From contig NZ_NGVR01000008.1 of the NCBI RefSeq assembly GCF_002777965.1, forward strand, positions 310,001 through 374,000: a stretch of DNA of 64,000 nt, given 5' to 3'. Positions within the stretch are counted from its first letter, which is position 1; each line of letters starts with the position of its first letter. This document shows, in pieces, positions 18,281 through 28,829 of the stretch. The notes beneath the pieces were generated by a model. That model made no database searches. It was not told where the DNA came from and saw only the letters and a program-made list of their open reading frames with translations. This DNA is from Proteus columbae. GTDB taxonomy: Bacteria; Pseudomonadota; Gammaproteobacteria; Enterobacterales; Enterobacteriaceae. The translations under genes were made by a program, and so were the position numbers.

Positions 18281-18892
18281 ATGGAACAACAACTTATTAC
18301 TGATATTTCTCTTACTGCCCGTATTTTAGGTGCAGCGTTTTATTATGCACCTACTGAGAAAAGTGACATTGTCGAACTGCTGTCTAGCCAAAAGTGGGTT
18401 GAAGAATGGCCTTATGGCAGTGATGAAGAAAAGCAACGCATTGCAAGCCTTCTTTCACAAACCACATTAGCGGAAGAAACTTTGGCACAGGCATATCAAC
18501 GTTTATTTATCGGTCCTTATGCACTACCAGCTCCACCTTGGGGCTCTGTTTACCTTGATCATGAAAATGTATTATTCGGTAACTCAACATTAGATCTACG
18601 TGAATGGATGCTAGAAAATGGCATTGATATTGCGTTAACTCAAAATGAGCCGGAAGACCATTTTGGTTTAATGGTCATGATGGTCGCATGGATTGCAGAA
18701 ACTCGCCCTGAAAAATTAAATGAGCTATTAGCAGAACATCTTCTGCCGTGGGCTTATCGTTATTTAGAGAAGTTATCTCTGCAAGGTGCATTCCCTTATT
18801 ATGAAGGTTTAGCTATGCTGGCGACATTAACACTAAAAAACTGGCAATCACAGTTAAATGTCACTCCTGCTGAAAAGCAATTGTTTTGCTAA
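18281..18892 (+). CDS. dmsD: TorD/DmsD-family Tat proofreading chaperone
   Basis: The 203-residue all-helical protein has the length and motifs of DmsD, including the YALPAPPWGSVYLDHENVLFG block that matches the conserved PPWGSVY region. DmsD binds the twin-arginine signal of DmsA, holds it until cofactor insertion is complete and guides it to TatBC. It lies 175 bp after dmsC, with its own upstream space; no clear terminator separates them, so it may be part of the dms transcript. Assignment as DmsD rather than another TorD relative rests on this linkage. Confidence 0.88.
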   Translation: MEQQLITDISLTARILGAAFYYAPTEKSDIVELLSSQKWVEEWPYGSDEEKQRIASLLSQTTLAEETLAQAYQRLFIGPYALPAPPWGSVYLDHENVLFGNSTLDLREWMLENGIDIALTQNEPEDHFGLMVMMVAWIAETRPEKLNELLAEHLLPWAYRYLEKLSLQGAFPYYEGLAMLATLTLKNWQSQLNVTPAEKQLFC

Positions 18893-18909
18893 TAACAAAA
18901 TAGAGTTAT

Positions 18910-18940
18910 TAATAGACCAGCCTTAATGGCTGGTTTATTA
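18910..18940. terminator. Bidirectional terminator between dmsD and abiEii
   Basis: The GC-rich core ACCAGCC / GGCTGGT with a 5-nt loop is extended by TAATA / TATTA arms and followed by TTATTATTTT on the plus side. It lies between the convergent dmsD and AbiEii genes. Confidence 0.75.
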
Positions 18941-18949
18941 TTTTAAAAT

Positions 18950-20002
18950 CTAAAGAAATTTATTTAATCTTTTGTTTAATTCTAATTCAATCACTGTCAT
19001 TTTTTCTATCATTTCATCAAACTCCCAAGGCAACTGGGCATTCGGAAAAAGATCGTCCATATTATTCCAATCTTTTTTATATAATTTATATAGCTCACCT
19101 GTAGGCACTAATCTAAATTTCCCGCTAAATTTAGGACAACATGCATATTGGCTTTTTCTATAAAATAACCTTTGGAAAATTAAATTATCTTTATGTAGCT
19201 TTATATTAAAGCAATTTTCTTTATCATTTTCATAAATCATCCAAATATCGTAAAGATGACGTGCATATTTATTAGCTAATTTAACGTCATTTCGTTTTTC
19301 ACTTTTAAGGATGAGTTCATGAGTAGCATACATTTTTTCTACGACTGTTCTTTCTGGTTTTAATGCAATAACATTAAATTTTTCTTCTTCAAAAAAACTT
19401 ATACAATCACCCAGCATATGGGTAATATGTATATGCTCGAATGGATGATTATTTGAACGTCCTCCTGTTTCTAATAAAACACGAGGTTTCACTGTTTTAT
19501 TAGCATAATGTTCTTTTGATAAACTCTGTGGATAATAAATAGCTAGGTTAAGAGGAAACTGGCTTTCTATTTCAATTCTAATATTATTATCTAATAAACT
19601 AAGATTGTTTTTTAATTCAGGAGTTAATATTTCCTCAACAAATAATTTAGATTTCTTAGTCATATAGGAAATGAATGAATCAATAATCTTATTCTTTGCA
19701 TTATTGCTTGGAACAGCATTACTACACTCTAATAGCTCTAATGAAAAAGAGAGATCAATATCTTCAGACATTCTACTTATTAGATTAAAGCATTTTGATA
19801 AACTCGTTCCACCTTTAAATATTAATGCAGGTTCTACACATCCTAATTTAGGTTCAATCACAGTAAAGATGATTTTTAATATTTGACATATCCAAAAATC
19901 CTTTTCAATGATAAATGCTGGTAACTTTTCTGAATGAGATAAAGATGCTGCTAATAATGCCTCTTCTCTCTCTTTATTACTTAATTGAATAAATTGATTC
20001 AT
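18950..20002 (-). CDS. AbiEii-family nucleotidyltransferase toxin
   Basis: The 350-residue protein is a nucleotidyltransferase of the AbiEii/AbiGii (type IV toxin) family: IFKGGTSLSKCF and SEDIDLSFSL near residues 64-90 are the active-site blocks GG(S/T)-x-L-x-K and the D-x-D-type metal site, and later Lys/Arg-rich helices match the family. Such toxins transfer nucleotides to tRNA or other targets and stop growth, which can abort phage infection. Its start lies inside the end of the antitoxin gene (26-bp overlap), so both are translated together. It is more AT-rich than the dms and kdp genes beside it, a sign of acquisition. Confidence 0.87.
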   Translation of the reverse strand: MNQFIQLSNKEREEALLAASLSHSEKLPAFIIEKDFWICQILKIIFTVIEPKLGCVEPALIFKGGTSLSKCFNLISRMSEDIDLSFSLELLECSNAVPSNNAKNKIIDSFISYMTKKSKLFVEEILTPELKNNLSLLDNNIRIEIESQFPLNLAIYYPQSLSKEHYANKTVKPRVLLETGGRSNNHPFEHIHITHMLGDCISFFEEEKFNVIALKPERTVVEKMYATHELILKSEKRNDVKLANKYARHLYDIWMIYENDKENCFNIKLHKDNLIFQRLFYRKSQYACCPKFSGKFRLVPTGELYKLYKKDWNNMDDLFPNAQLPWEFDEMIEKMTVIELELNKRLNKFL

Positions 20003-20636
20003 TTATATTTTCTAATTTTACCGTAATCCATTCCATAGATTTAGGAAGTGCTTGCAAGAATGATTGCTGAGCATCTAACGATAATAATGAAATAAATTTA
20101 TAGTAGATCTTATCTTCATATTTTTCAAAATTGTTTGCATTAAGGCCAGCTAAACATGACCATAACAGTAATGCATTTTTACGATCGTCAATATTTTGAA
20201 TATGAAGCTGTTTAGTAAATTTACCCAAAGATTCTTTGTATTCAAGTTTTATTGGTAGATGATAAAAATCTGTTCTTATTCTCGCTGTGACAAAATATTT
20301 ATACACCATAGGTAATTGTGTACTTAAACCTAAAGCATTCATTGCTGAAGTTGATGCTAATACATACTCTGCTTTTTTGGTTGATGTTATTGTTTTAATA
20401 ACCTCTTCAGGATCTACGGGAATTTCACCAAAACGTGATACTTTAGGACGATAATAAGTTCCTTTACCCACCCGCTTAACAACACCTTCAGACATTAACC
20501 TAACCATCTCTGCAGAAACAGCATTGGCCTTAGATATCAAATTTTTACGATCAATAATTTGCTCAAAAGTAAACACTTTTCCGAATCGTTGATGGTTAAC
20601 ATATTGACGAACTGAATGTGCAATATTGATCCTCAT
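19977..20636 (-). CDS. AbiEi-family antitoxin and autorepressor
   Basis: The protein has 219 residues from the ATG at 20636, chosen for the strong AAGGAGGGG just upstream; a reading from 20678 would start inside the promoter. The N-terminal helix-turn-helix (about residues 18-58, FTFEQII...ANAVSAEMVRLMSEGVVKRVGKGTYYRPK) and C-terminal domain match the DUF6088/AbiEi antitoxins. Type IV antitoxins do not bind the toxin directly but counter its effect, and they repress their own promoter by binding inverted repeats. Two such repeats lie upstream. It is the first gene of the pair. Confidence 0.87.
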   Translation of the reverse strand: MRINIAHSVRQYVNHQRFGKVFTFEQIIDRKNLISKANAVSAEMVRLMSEGVVKRVGKGTYYRPKVSRFGEIPVDPEEVIKTITSTKKAEYVLASTSAMNALGLSTQLPMVYKYFVTARIRTDFYHLPIKLEYKESLGKFTKQLHIQNIDDRKNALLLWSCLAGLNANNFEKYEDKIYYKFISLLSLDAQQSFLQALPKSMEWITVKLENINESIYSIK

Positions 20637-20683
20637 GACCCCTCCTTTTTCTGTATGTAAAGCATACACAAAGTTCAAAGTTT

Positions 20684-20721
20684 TGTCATTAGCTGACAGT
20701 TTAACTTGTCATGTTATGACA
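20684..20721 (-). promoter_or_regulatory. Doubled operator of the AbiE promoter
   Basis: Two 15-bp inverted repeats of the same form, TGTCA-N5-TGACA, lie at 20684-20698 and 20707-20721, 23 bp apart centre to centre (about two helical turns). The nearer one overlaps a -35-like ATGACA, with TATGCT 18 bp downstream as a possible -10. A different dyad, TGTATG-N5-CATACA, lies at 20652-20668. The arrangement fits cooperative autorepression by the AbiEi antitoxin. Confidence 0.7.
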
Positions 20722-20747
20722 GCTATTAATGTGTTTTATTAATAGCT
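20721..20747. promoter_or_regulatory. Perfect dyad between abiE and kdp promoters
   Basis: AGCTATTAAT / ATTAATAGCT is a perfect 10-bp inverted repeat with a 7-nt centre, followed on the plus side by ATTTTTATAC. It could be a small terminator insulating the two back-to-back promoters or an additional regulator site next to the KdpE box. Confidence 0.5.
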
Positions 20748-20748
20748 A

Positions 20749-20768
20749 TTTTTATACTTTTTTTACAC
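20749..20768 (+). promoter_or_regulatory. KdpE-type box of the kdp promoter
   Basis: TTTTTATACTTTTTTTACAC, about 80 bp upstream of kdpF, matches the T-rich KdpE-binding sequence of the E. coli kdpFABC promoter as I remember it. The -10/-35 elements should lie between 20775 and 20830; no clear hexamer pair stands out. It predicts induction by low potassium through KdpD/KdpE. Confidence 0.75.
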
Positions 20769-20847
20769 TTATCACTTCTCTTTTATCAACATCTTTACAG
20801 CCCATTCAGTACGCTCACTCAATCTAAATAGTAAAAGGATTGTTCTA

Positions 20848-20931
20848 ATGCTGATATTCGGTGCTGTGACGTTAGTTGTTTTGCTCACTGCTTATCTTAT
20901 CTATGTGTTATTTAACGCAGAGGCATTTTAA
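20848..20931 (+). CDS. kdpF: KdpF, small subunit of the K+-transporting ATPase
   Basis: A 27-codon gene preceded by AAAAGGA encodes one hydrophobic helix ([20 protein letters not shown]) and ends in the NAEAF typical of KdpF. It ends two bases before the kdpA start. In E. coli this small membrane protein stabilises the KdpABC complex. It is too short for most gene finders and easily missed. Confidence 0.93.
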   Translation: MLIFGAVTLVVLLTAYLIYVLFNAEAF

Positions 20932-20933
20932 AA

Positions 20934-22637
20934 ATGGCAACAACAATGTTGATATATCTTGCTGTTTTTCTGATCACACTATTTGTGATGGGAAAAATGC
21001 TTGGGCATTATTTAGCTCGCCTTATCGAAGGTGATTTACCTCATTGGGTTACTCAAACCGAACATGTTATTTGGCGTTGTTGTGGTTTTAAGCCCGCAGG
21101 AAAAGCAATTCAGCCGATGAGCTGGTATCACTATATGCTTGCTCTACTTATTTTTAATTTAATGGGTGCAATTTTATTATTTGTCATACTGCTTAACCAA
21201 GGTTATTTACCTTTAAATCCTCAATTTGCACCTAATATGAGTTGGGATTTAGCGTTAAATACCACAATTAGTTTTATCACTAATACTAATTGGCAAGCTT
21301 ATAGCGGTGAAACCGCAGTGAGTTATTTAAGCCAAATGACAGGGCTTGCAGTACAAAATTTCTTATCTGCAACAACGGGTATTGCTGTCGCTTTTGTCTT
21401 AATTAGAGCGCTAACACAGTCCTCTTGTACCTCATTAGGGAATGCTTGGGTCGATATTGGACGTATTACATTATATGTCTTACTGCCTTTATCAATTATT
21501 TGGTCGCTGTTATTTGTCAGCCAAGGCGTTATACAAAACTTTCATCCAGCAGTATTAAGTCAAGGTCTTGATGGACAACAGCAATGGTTACCAATGGGAC
21601 CAGTTGCTTCTCAAGAAGCCATTAAATTATTAGGCACAAATGGTGGAGGCTATTTTGCCGCAAACTCTGCCCATCCTTACGAAAACCCGACATCATTAAG
21701 TAACTTCTTGCAGATACTTGCCATATTTCTTATTCCTACTGCCCTATGTTTTGCCTTTGGTCGCTTAAGTGGAACACAACGCCAAGGCCATACCTTGCTT
21801 TGGACTATGACACTAATTTTCATTGTTGCTGTTACGGTGATCACTTGGGCTGAATGGCAAGGAAATCCAGAATTTATCTTTGCTGGTACAGATAGCTCGC
21901 TGAATATGGAAGGTAAAGAAACACGCTTTGGCATAATAGGTAGTGCTATTTTTGTTGCTGTCACAACAGCGGCATCTTGTGGCGCTGTTAATGCAATGCA
22001 TGATTCATTAACTGCCCTAGGTGGTATGGTGCCAATGTGGTTAATGCAAACAGGAGAAGTGGTCTTTGGCGGTGTAGGTTCAGGGTTTTACGGCATGATC
22101 CTCTATGTGTTATTAGCTGTGTTTATTGCTGGACTCATGGTTGGTCGAGCACCTGAATACCTAGGTAAAAAGATTGGTGTTGCCGAAATGAAATGGGTAG
22201 CCGTTGCTATTTTAATTTCTCCCGCCGTGATTTTATTAGGTACCACCCTCGCCTTATTTACTGATGTTGGTCGTGAAGCCATTCTAAATCCAGGTCCTCA
22301 TGGCTTTAGCGAAGTGTTATATGCCTTTACTTCTGCTGCTAATAATAACGGTAGTGCTTTTGCCGGACTTAACGCCAGCTCACCTTTTTATAATCTATTG
22401 TTAGGGCTTTCCATGTTGATTGGTCGCTTTGGTGTCATGTTACCTGTTTTAGCTATTGCAGGTAGTTTAGCCGTGAAAAAACGTCAGCCAGAAAGTTTGG
22501 CAACACTCTCTACCACTTCACCGTTATTTATTTTGTTATTGATCCTCACTGTATTAATGATCGGTGCTTTGACTTTTGTTCCGGCATTAGCACTTGGCCC
22601 TATTGCAGAACACTTACAGCTGTTTTGGGCTAAATAA
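20934..22637 (+). CDS. kdpA: K+-transporting ATPase subunit KdpA
   Basis: The 567-residue protein has about ten membrane segments and the four K+-channel-like selectivity regions of KdpA ([54 protein letters not shown]), which are related to SKT-family potassium channels. KdpA picks up K+ from the periplasm and passes it through an internal tunnel to KdpB. It is the second gene of a complete kdpFABCDE operon and has the usual length. Confidence 0.97.
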   Translation: MATTMLIYLAVFLITLFVMGKMLGHYLARLIEGDLPHWVTQTEHVIWRCCGFKPAGKAIQPMSWYHYMLALLIFNLMGAILLFVILLNQGYLPLNPQFAPNMSWDLALNTTISFITNTNWQAYSGETAVSYLSQMTGLAVQNFLSATTGIAVAFVLIRALTQSSCTSLGNAWVDIGRITLYVLLPLSIIWSLLFVSQGVIQNFHPAVLSQGLDGQQQWLPMGPVASQEAIKLLGTNGGGYFAANSAHPYENPTSLSNFLQILAIFLIPTALCFAFGRLSGTQRQGHTLLWTMTLIFIVAVTVITWAEWQGNPEFIFAGTDSSLNMEGKETRFGIIGSAIFVAVTTAASCGAVNAMHDSLTALGGMVPMWLMQTGEVVFGGVGSGFYGMILYVLLAVFIAGLMVGRAPEYLGKKIGVAEMKWVAVAILISPAVILLGTTLALFTDVGREAILNPGPHGFSEVLYAFTSAANNNGSAFAGLNASSPFYNLLLGLSMLIGRFGVMLPVLAIAGSLAVKKRQPESLATLSTTSPLFILLLILTVLMIGALTFVPALALGPIAEHLQLFWAK

Positions 22638-22648
22638 GGAAACGTATC

Positions 22649-24706
22649 ATGAAAAAAACTCAACTCTTTGACAGAAAAACCGTGATATCGGCTTTCATTG
22701 ATGCGATAAAAAAATGTACGCCTCAAGCACAATGGCGTAACCCCGTTATGTTTATTGTTTATGTTGGTGCGCTTTTAACTACCGGAATTTGGATTGCTTC
22801 GCTATTAGGTTATCTTCCTGATGATAATCACTTTACTTTACAAGTGATGTTTTGGTTATGGGTGACATTGCTGTTTGCCAATTTTGCTGAGTCATTAGCA
22901 GAAAGTCGAAGCAAAGCACAAGCGGCTAGCTTACGTGGTGCAAAACAACAATCCAAAGCGGTACGTTTACATCACGCAGACATTAATGCCACAAAAGAAA
23001 CCGTTGACTCTTTCTCATTACATAAAGGAGATATCGTTTTAGTCAACGCTGGCGAAACTATTCCTTGTGATGGTGAAGTCATTGAAGGTGGTGCTTCTGT
23101 TGATGAAAGCGCGATTACGGGTGAATCAGCACCTGTTATTCGTGAATCGGGTGGCGATTTTTCTTCTGTAACTGGTGGAACTCGAGTATTGTCAGATTGG
23201 CTAATTATTCGCTGTACTGCTGAGGCGGGTAATTCATTTCTTGATCGTATGATTGGAATGGTAGAAGGTGCAAAGCGCAGAAAGACGCCGAATGAAGTGG
23301 CTTTGACTATCTTATTAACAGCATTGACACTTATTTTCTTATTGGCTTGTATAACGCTCTATCCATTTAGTGTGTTTGCTGTCGAATTTCAAGGGCATGG
23401 CGATGTTATCTCTGTTGTCACTTTAATTGCTTTGTTGGTGTGTCTTATTCCTACGACGATTGGCGGTTTACTTTCATCGATTGGTGTGGCGGGCATGAGT
23501 CGAATGCTGGATGCCAATGTGATTGCAACCAGTGGACGTGCTGTTGAAGCCGCAGGTGATGTTGATGTCTTACTTCTTGATAAAACAGGCACGATCACAC
23601 TTGGTAATCGTCAAGCTTCTCGTTTTATTCCTCTTTCAGGTATTAGTGAAAAACAACTTGCTGATGCAGCACAGTTAAGCTCACTTGCGGATGAAACGCC
23701 TGAAGGCAGAAGCATTGTGATCCTCGCTAAACAGCGTTTTAATTTGCGCGAACGTGATTTAGCGTCAATTGGGGCTTCTTTTATTCCCTTCTCTGCAATG
23801 ACAAGAATGAGTGGTGTCAATTTAGGAGAGCGTTTGATCCGCAAAGGTTCCGTTGATGCTATTCGTCGCCATATTGAAGTCAGTCATGGTCATTTTCCTG
23901 ATGAAGTCACCGCGATAGTCGAGCAAGTAGCTAGAACGGGAGGAACACCGCTGGTGGTGGTTGAAAATCAGAAAATCTTAGGTGTTGTTGAACTTAAAGA
24001 TATTGTGAAAGGTGGAATTAAAGAGCGCTTTGCTCAACTTCGCCAAATGGGTATAAAAACCGTCATGATCACTGGTGATAATCATCTTACGGCGGCAGCT
24101 ATCGCAGCAGAATCTGGTGTTGATGATTTTCTGGCCGAAGCAACACCAGAGGCAAAATTAGCATTAATTCGTCAATATCAATCAGAAGGTCGATTAGTTG
24201 CAATGACGGGTGACGGTACTAATGATGCCCCAGCATTGGCACAAGCTGATGTCGCTGTTGCGATGAATTCAGGTACTCAAGCTGCCAAAGAAGCAGGAAA
24301 TATGGTCGATTTAGACTCTAATCCAACAAAATTAATCGAAGTTGTGCATATTGGTAAACAAATGCTAATGACACGGGGCGCTTTAACTACATTTAGTATT
24401 TCCAACGATATCGCCAAATATTTCGCCATTATTCCTGCTGCTTTTGCTGTCACCTATCCTCAGCTCAACATGCTTAATGTTATGAACTTACATTCACCAA
24501 CATCTGCAATGCTATCTGCGGTTATTTTTAATGCTTTAATTATTGTCTTTTTGATCCCTCTTGCCCTTAAAGGTGTTCATTATCGCCCTGTTTCTGCACA
24601 TTCATTGTTGCGCCGTAACCTCTCTTTATACGGGATCAGCGGATTATTAGTTCCTTTTATTGGCATTAAAATCATCGATATGCTCTTAGCGTTTATCGGG
24701 TTTTAA
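22649..24706 (+). CDS. kdpB: K+-transporting ATPase ATP-binding subunit KdpB
   Basis: The 685-residue P-type ATPase has the actuator motif ITGESAPV, the phosphorylation motif DKTGTIT, the nucleotide-domain [44 protein letters not shown] region and seven membrane segments. It hydrolyses ATP to drive high-affinity K+ uptake through KdpA. It lies 11 bases after kdpA behind AAGGAAACG. All catalytic residues seem intact. Confidence 0.97.
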   Translation: MKKTQLFDRKTVISAFIDAIKKCTPQAQWRNPVMFIVYVGALLTTGIWIASLLGYLPDDNHFTLQVMFWLWVTLLFANFAESLAESRSKAQAASLRGAKQQSKAVRLHHADINATKETVDSFSLHKGDIVLVNAGETIPCDGEVIEGGASVDESAITGESAPVIRESGGDFSSVTGGTRVLSDWLIIRCTAEAGNSFLDRMIGMVEGAKRRKTPNEVALTILLTALTLIFLLACITLYPFSVFAVEFQGHGDVISVVTLIALLVCLIPTTIGGLLSSIGVAGMSRMLDANVIATSGRAVEAAGDVDVLLLDKTGTITLGNRQASRFIPLSGISEKQLADAAQLSSLADETPEGRSIVILAKQRFNLRERDLASIGASFIPFSAMTRMSGVNLGERLIRKGSVDAIRRHIEVSHGHFPDEVTAIVEQVARTGGTPLVVVENQKILGVVELKDIVKGGIKERFAQLRQMGIKTVMITGDNHLTAAAIAAESGVDDFLAEATPEAKLALIRQYQSEGRLVAMTGDGTNDAPALAQADVAVAMNSGTQAAKEAGNMVDLDSNPTKLIEVVHIGKQMLMTRGALTTFSISNDIAKYFAIIPAAFAVTYPQLNMLNVMNLHSPTSAMLSAVIFNALIIVFLIPLALKGVHYRPVSAHSLLRRNLSLYGISGLLVPFIGIKIIDMLLAFIGF

Positions 24707-24716
24707 GGAGTTTTAT

Positions 24717-25313
24717 ATGCATTTATTTCGTTCATCATTAGTAATGTTATTATTACTCACGCTAATAACCGGGCTCGCCTATCCTTTGCTTGTTACAGGA
24801 TTAGCCAACCTTATTTTTCCATGGCAAGCGAACGGCTCGCTGATTTATCAAGATAATAAACTTGTTGGCTCTGAATTAATTGGGCAACAATTTACGCGGG
24901 ATGATTATTTTAAAAGTCGTCCATCAGTGACATCAGAAATGCCCTATAACAGCATGGCATCAGGCGCCAGCCAACTAGCAATATCAAATCCATTACTTCT
25001 TAATGAGATAACTAAACGTATCCAAATATGGAAAAAAACAACGCATAATCAACATGTTGTTCCTGTTGATTTAGTCACAGCATCAGGGAGCGGGCTTGAT
25101 CCTCATATTTCATTACAAGCCGCTTATTATCAAATTGAAAATATTGCATATTCTCGCCAACTCACTAAAAATGAAATTGAACAATTAATAAAAGCCAATA
25201 CAACATCGCCACTAATGTCATTTATGGGTGAGCCTGTTGTAAATGTGTTTATGCTAAATCAGGCACTTGATAAATTAAGTGCAGAAAAGCAGCGAAAAGT
25301 GAGTACTCAATAA
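24717..25313 (+). CDS. kdpC: K+-transporting ATPase subunit KdpC
   Basis: The 198-residue protein has one N-terminal membrane helix and a periplasmic domain with the KdpC blocks GSELIGQQF, FKSRPS, YNSMASGASQLA and DPHISLQAAYYQ. It stabilises the KdpAB interaction and raises the affinity of the pump. It starts 10 bases after kdpB with AAGGAG upstream. Confidence 0.96.
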   Translation: MHLFRSSLVMLLLLTLITGLAYPLLVTGLANLIFPWQANGSLIYQDNKLVGSELIGQQFTRDDYFKSRPSVTSEMPYNSMASGASQLAISNPLLLNEITKRIQIWKKTTHNQHVVPVDLVTASGSGLDPHISLQAAYYQIENIAYSRQLTKNEIEQLIKANTTSPLMSFMGEPVVNVFMLNQALDKLSAEKQRKVSTQ

Positions 25314-25314
25314 A

Positions 25315-28035
25315 ATGGAACTCGATCAGCAATGGCAACGCCCCTCACCCGATGATTTACTCGCTTCAACGCGAACAACAACTCGTGGGCGACTAAAAAT
25401 ATTTTTTGGTGCTTGTGCCGGTGTAGGGAAAACTTACACCATGTTGCAAGAAGCTCAGCGCCTCCACCAGCAAGGTATTGATGTGCTTGCTGGTGTTGTT
25501 GAAACGCACCAAAGGCAAGAAACGGCTGCGTTACTTCACGGATTGCCTTTATTACCGCCACAACGTATTCATCATCATGGTAGAAAGCTTGTCGCGTTTG
25601 ATTTAGATGCCGCATTAGCCAGACATCCAGCGGTGATATTAATGGATGAACTGGCATTTAGTAATCCTCATAAATGTCGGCATCCAAAGCGTTGGCAAGA
25701 TGTGGAAGAACTGTTGGATGCCGGTATTGATGTACTTACCACAATAAATGTACAACACATTGAAAGTCTTAACGATATCGTGGGAAGTATTACAGGAATT
25801 CGTGTCCAAGAGACGATCCCTGACTATATTTTTGATAGTGCTGATGAAGTAGTTATGGTGGATTTACCGCCCGATGATCTACAACAACGTTTGCATGAAG
25901 GCAAAGTATATCTAGCTGGGCAAGCAGAACGTGCCATCGAACACTTTTTTCGTAAAGGTAATTTAATCGCACTACGAGAATTAGCTTTACGCCGTATGGC
26001 AGATAGAGTTGATACACAAGTTAAAGAATTTAGAGATAGCCAAGGAACGGCTCCTGTTTGGCACACCACAGATAGCCTGATGGTATGTCTTGGCGCTCAT
26101 GGCGGTAACGATAAATTAGTTCGCACGGCAGCGCGTTATGCTGCCGCCTTTGGTTGCCAATGGCATGCTATTTATGTTGAAACCCCTAAACTTCATCAAA
26201 TTGGAGAGCATAAACGCCGAGCTATTTTGCACTCTTTAAAACTGGCACAACATCTAGGTGCAAGAACTGCGATCCTTTCTGATAACCAAGCTGAAAAGGC
26301 CGTGATCCGTTACGCCAGAGAGCACAATCTTGGAAAAGTGATTATTGGTCAACGTGCTTACCAAAAATGGCAATGGTTAAAACGTTGGGTTCGGATGCGT
26401 TTTGCAGAAAAATTAGCACGCTATGCACCCGATCTCCATGTTATTAGTGTTGCTCTCAATGATGAGGACATTCGTTATAAAACCAAAACAGCACCACTGC
26501 AAAATGATAAATGGCGACAAGAGATAAAAGGCTATTTAACCGCGATTGGATTATGTTTAGCGATCACCTTATTCTCTCGTACATTTCTATTAGCACTTGA
26601 TAAAGCCAATTTAGTGACACTCTATTTATTGGGTGTTGTATTAATTGCACTCTTTTTTGGCCGTCGCCCTTCTATTTTTGCAGCATTAATCAATGTCATT
26701 AGTTTTGACTTATTTTTTGTACAGCCCCATTTTTCGCTCGCTGTACTCGACATGCAATATTTGATAACTTTCACCGTCATGCTTATTGTAGGATTAGTGG
26801 TCGGTAATTTAACTGCGGGTATGCGTTATCAAACTCGTGTCGCACGTTATCGAGAACAACGCACTCGTCACTTATTTGAAATGACGAGAGAACTGGGTCG
26901 AGCGGTAACATTACAAGAAGTCGTTCGTACTAGTTACCATTTTTTATCAAGTGCGTTTGATGCCAAAGTCTGCTTATTACTTCCCAACAAACAAGGTGAA
27001 TTAACGCCTTTTCATGCGCAAGGTATGGGGCATTTACCTATTGATAATGCAATTGCACGCTGGTGTTGTGATAAAGACCAAATTGCTGGTGCAGGCACAG
27101 ATACTCTGCCAAGTGTACCTTACCAATTACATCCAATTACCGCCTCTCAACAAGTTTTGGCTATTTTAGCGATTGAACCGAATAATCTTCGCCAACTGCT
27201 TATCCCTGAACAACAGCAGCTATTGCAAACGTTTAATGGTTTAATTGCTAATGCGCTTGAGCGATTACAACAGGCTGAAATTGCAGAGCAATCTCGAATT
27301 AATATCGAACGAGAACAATTAAGAAATGCATTATTAGCCGCGCTTTCTCATGATTTAAAAACACCGCTCACTGTGCTTTTTGGACAATCAGAGATTTTAC
27401 TTCTCGATTTAAGCGCCGAAGGTTCATCCCATACAGAACAAGTTAACCAAATTCGACAACAGATCCTTACTACCTCACGATTAGTCAATAATTTACTTGA
27501 TATGGCTCGTATTCAATCCGGTGGTATTCAGGTGAATTTACAATGGAATTCGCTGCAAGAAATAACAGGAAGTGCCATTCGTTCCCTCTCTTATTTGCTT
27601 GATAAACATCCATTAGAAATTGATATTTCCGCTGATTTATTACTTTATTGCGATGGTAATTTAATTGAACGAGTTATCACGAACTTGCTTGAAAATGCAG
27701 TAAAATATACAGCATCAAATACAAAGCTTGGAGTAAGAGCCTATATTGAGGCCTCTAAAATTCATGTTGAAGTGTGGGATGAAGGCAATGGTATTCCCAC
27801 TGATCAACTACAACTTATTTTTAATAAATTTTCACGCGCAGTAAAAGAATCTGCAATTCCTGGTGTTGGATTAGGTTTGGCGATATGTAGCGCGATTATT
27901 CGCTTACATGAAGGCGAAATTTGGGCTGAAAGCCATAATTTTTCTGAAAAGCATAAAAAAGGTGGAGCAAGTTTCCACTTTGTTTTACCTTTAAAATCAC
28001 TCCCTGATATTGATGAGATTGAAATAAAACAGTGA
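25315..28035 (+). CDS. kdpD: Sensor histidine kinase KdpD
   Basis: The 906-residue protein has the full KdpD layout. A KdpD domain carries the Walker A FGACAGVGKTYTM (residues about 31-44). A USP-like domain follows near residues 250-370, then four closely spaced membrane helices (about 405-500) and a GAF-like segment. The C-terminal HisKA domain has the phospho-His in ALSHDLKTPLT, followed by a HATPase with NLLENAVKYT and DEGNGIP. It senses low K+ or osmotic stress and phosphorylates KdpE. It starts one base after the kdpC stop. Confidence 0.97.
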   Translation: MELDQQWQRPSPDDLLASTRTTTRGRLKIFFGACAGVGKTYTMLQEAQRLHQQGIDVLAGVVETHQRQETAALLHGLPLLPPQRIHHHGRKLVAFDLDAALARHPAVILMDELAFSNPHKCRHPKRWQDVEELLDAGIDVLTTINVQHIESLNDIVGSITGIRVQETIPDYIFDSADEVVMVDLPPDDLQQRLHEGKVYLAGQAERAIEHFFRKGNLIALRELALRRMADRVDTQVKEFRDSQGTAPVWHTTDSLMVCLGAHGGNDKLVRTAARYAAAFGCQWHAIYVETPKLHQIGEHKRRAILHSLKLAQHLGARTAILSDNQAEKAVIRYAREHNLGKVIIGQRAYQKWQWLKRWVRMRFAEKLARYAPDLHVISVALNDEDIRYKTKTAPLQNDKWRQEIKGYLTAIGLCLAITLFSRTFLLALDKANLVTLYLLGVVLIALFFGRRPSIFAALINVISFDLFFVQPHFSLAVLDMQYLITFTVMLIVGLVVGNLTAGMRYQTRVARYREQRTRHLFEMTRELGRAVTLQEVVRTSYHFLSSAFDAKVCLLLPNKQGELTPFHAQGMGHLPIDNAIARWCCDKDQIAGAGTDTLPSVPYQLHPITASQQVLAILAIEPNNLRQLLIPEQQQLLQTFNGLIANALERLQQAEIAEQSRINIEREQLRNALLAALSHDLKTPLTVLFGQSEILLLDLSAEGSSHTEQVNQIRQQILTTSRLVNNLLDMARIQSGGIQVNLQWNSLQEITGSAIRSLSYLLDKHPLEIDISADLLLYCDGNLIERVITNLLENAVKYTASNTKLGVRAYIEASKIHVEVWDEGNGIPTDQLQLIFNKFSRAVKESAIPGVGLGLAICSAIIRLHEGEIWAESHNFSEKHKKGGASFHFVLPLKSLPDIDEIEIKQ

Positions 28036-28715
28036 CTCCATATAACATTTTAATTATTGAAGATGAAAAAGAGATCTTACGCTTTGTTCGACTTGCTTTA
28101 GAGAACGAAGGATTTCGTGTTTATGAAGCCAATGAATGCCAACGAGGATTAATTGAAGCAGCATCAAGAAAACCTGATTTAGTTATTCTTGATCTTGGTT
28201 TGCCTGATAAAGATGGACTGTGTTTTATTCAAGATTTTCGCCAATGGAGTAGTACACCCGTTATCGTACTTTCAGCACGAGATTCAGAACAAGATAAAGT
28301 GAAAGCGCTTGATGCAGGAGCAGACGACTATCTGACTAAACCCTTTGGTATTAGCGAACTACTAGCCAGAGTCAGGGCATCACTACGCCGTTTTGTTAAA
28401 CAAGAAACACAGAGCACACAATTTACGTTTGGCGATATTACAATTGATTGGGTTAATCGTATTGTTACTCGCCAAAATGAACCCGTTCATTTAACACCAA
28501 CAGAATTTCGTTTGCTAAGCGAATTGGTTAATAACAGCGGTAAGGTGCTTACTCAACGACATTTAATGCAACATGTTTGGGGGCCTAATTTCGTCGAGCA
28601 TAGTCACTATTTGCGTATTTATATGGGACATTTACGCCAAAAACTAGAAACCGATCCCGCATGTCCTGTGCATTTAATGACAGAAACAGGGATCGGCTAT
28701 CGATTTATGCCTTAA
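28032..28715 (+). CDS. kdpE: Response regulator KdpE
   Basis: The 227-residue OmpR/PhoB-type regulator has a receiver domain with phospho-acceptor Asp54 in VILDLGLPD and Lys in YLTKPFG, followed by a winged-helix DNA-binding domain (HLTPTEFRLLSELV...YLRIYMGHLRQKLE). The start is a GTG overlapping the kdpD stop (GTGA), so the two are coupled. It activates kdpFABC at the T-rich box at 20749-20768. Confidence 0.96.
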   Translation: MTPYNILIIEDEKEILRFVRLALENEGFRVYEANECQRGLIEAASRKPDLVILDLGLPDKDGLCFIQDFRQWSSTPVIVLSARDSEQDKVKALDAGADDYLTKPFGISELLARVRASLRRFVKQETQSTQFTFGDITIDWVNRIVTRQNEPVHLTPTEFRLLSELVNNSGKVLTQRHLMQHVWGPNFVEHSHYLRIYMGHLRQKLETDPACPVHLMTETGIGYRFMP

Positions 28716-28729
28716 TTAAAGACTATTGG

Positions 28730-28768
28730 AAAAAGCGTATGGTTAATCGATTAATTAATCAGCTTTTT
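28730..28768. terminator. Terminator-like hairpin between kdpE and pirA
   Basis: AAAAAGC at 28730-28736 pairs with GCTTTTT at 28762-28768, around an AT-rich inner dyad TTAATCGATTAA. It carries T-runs on both strands and separates the convergent kdpE and PirA-like genes. Confidence 0.55.
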
Positions 28769-28829
28769 TGTTTATACAATATATACATACCTAACCCGCG
28801 TAAGATCTCACCTGACCATCAAGTAAATG

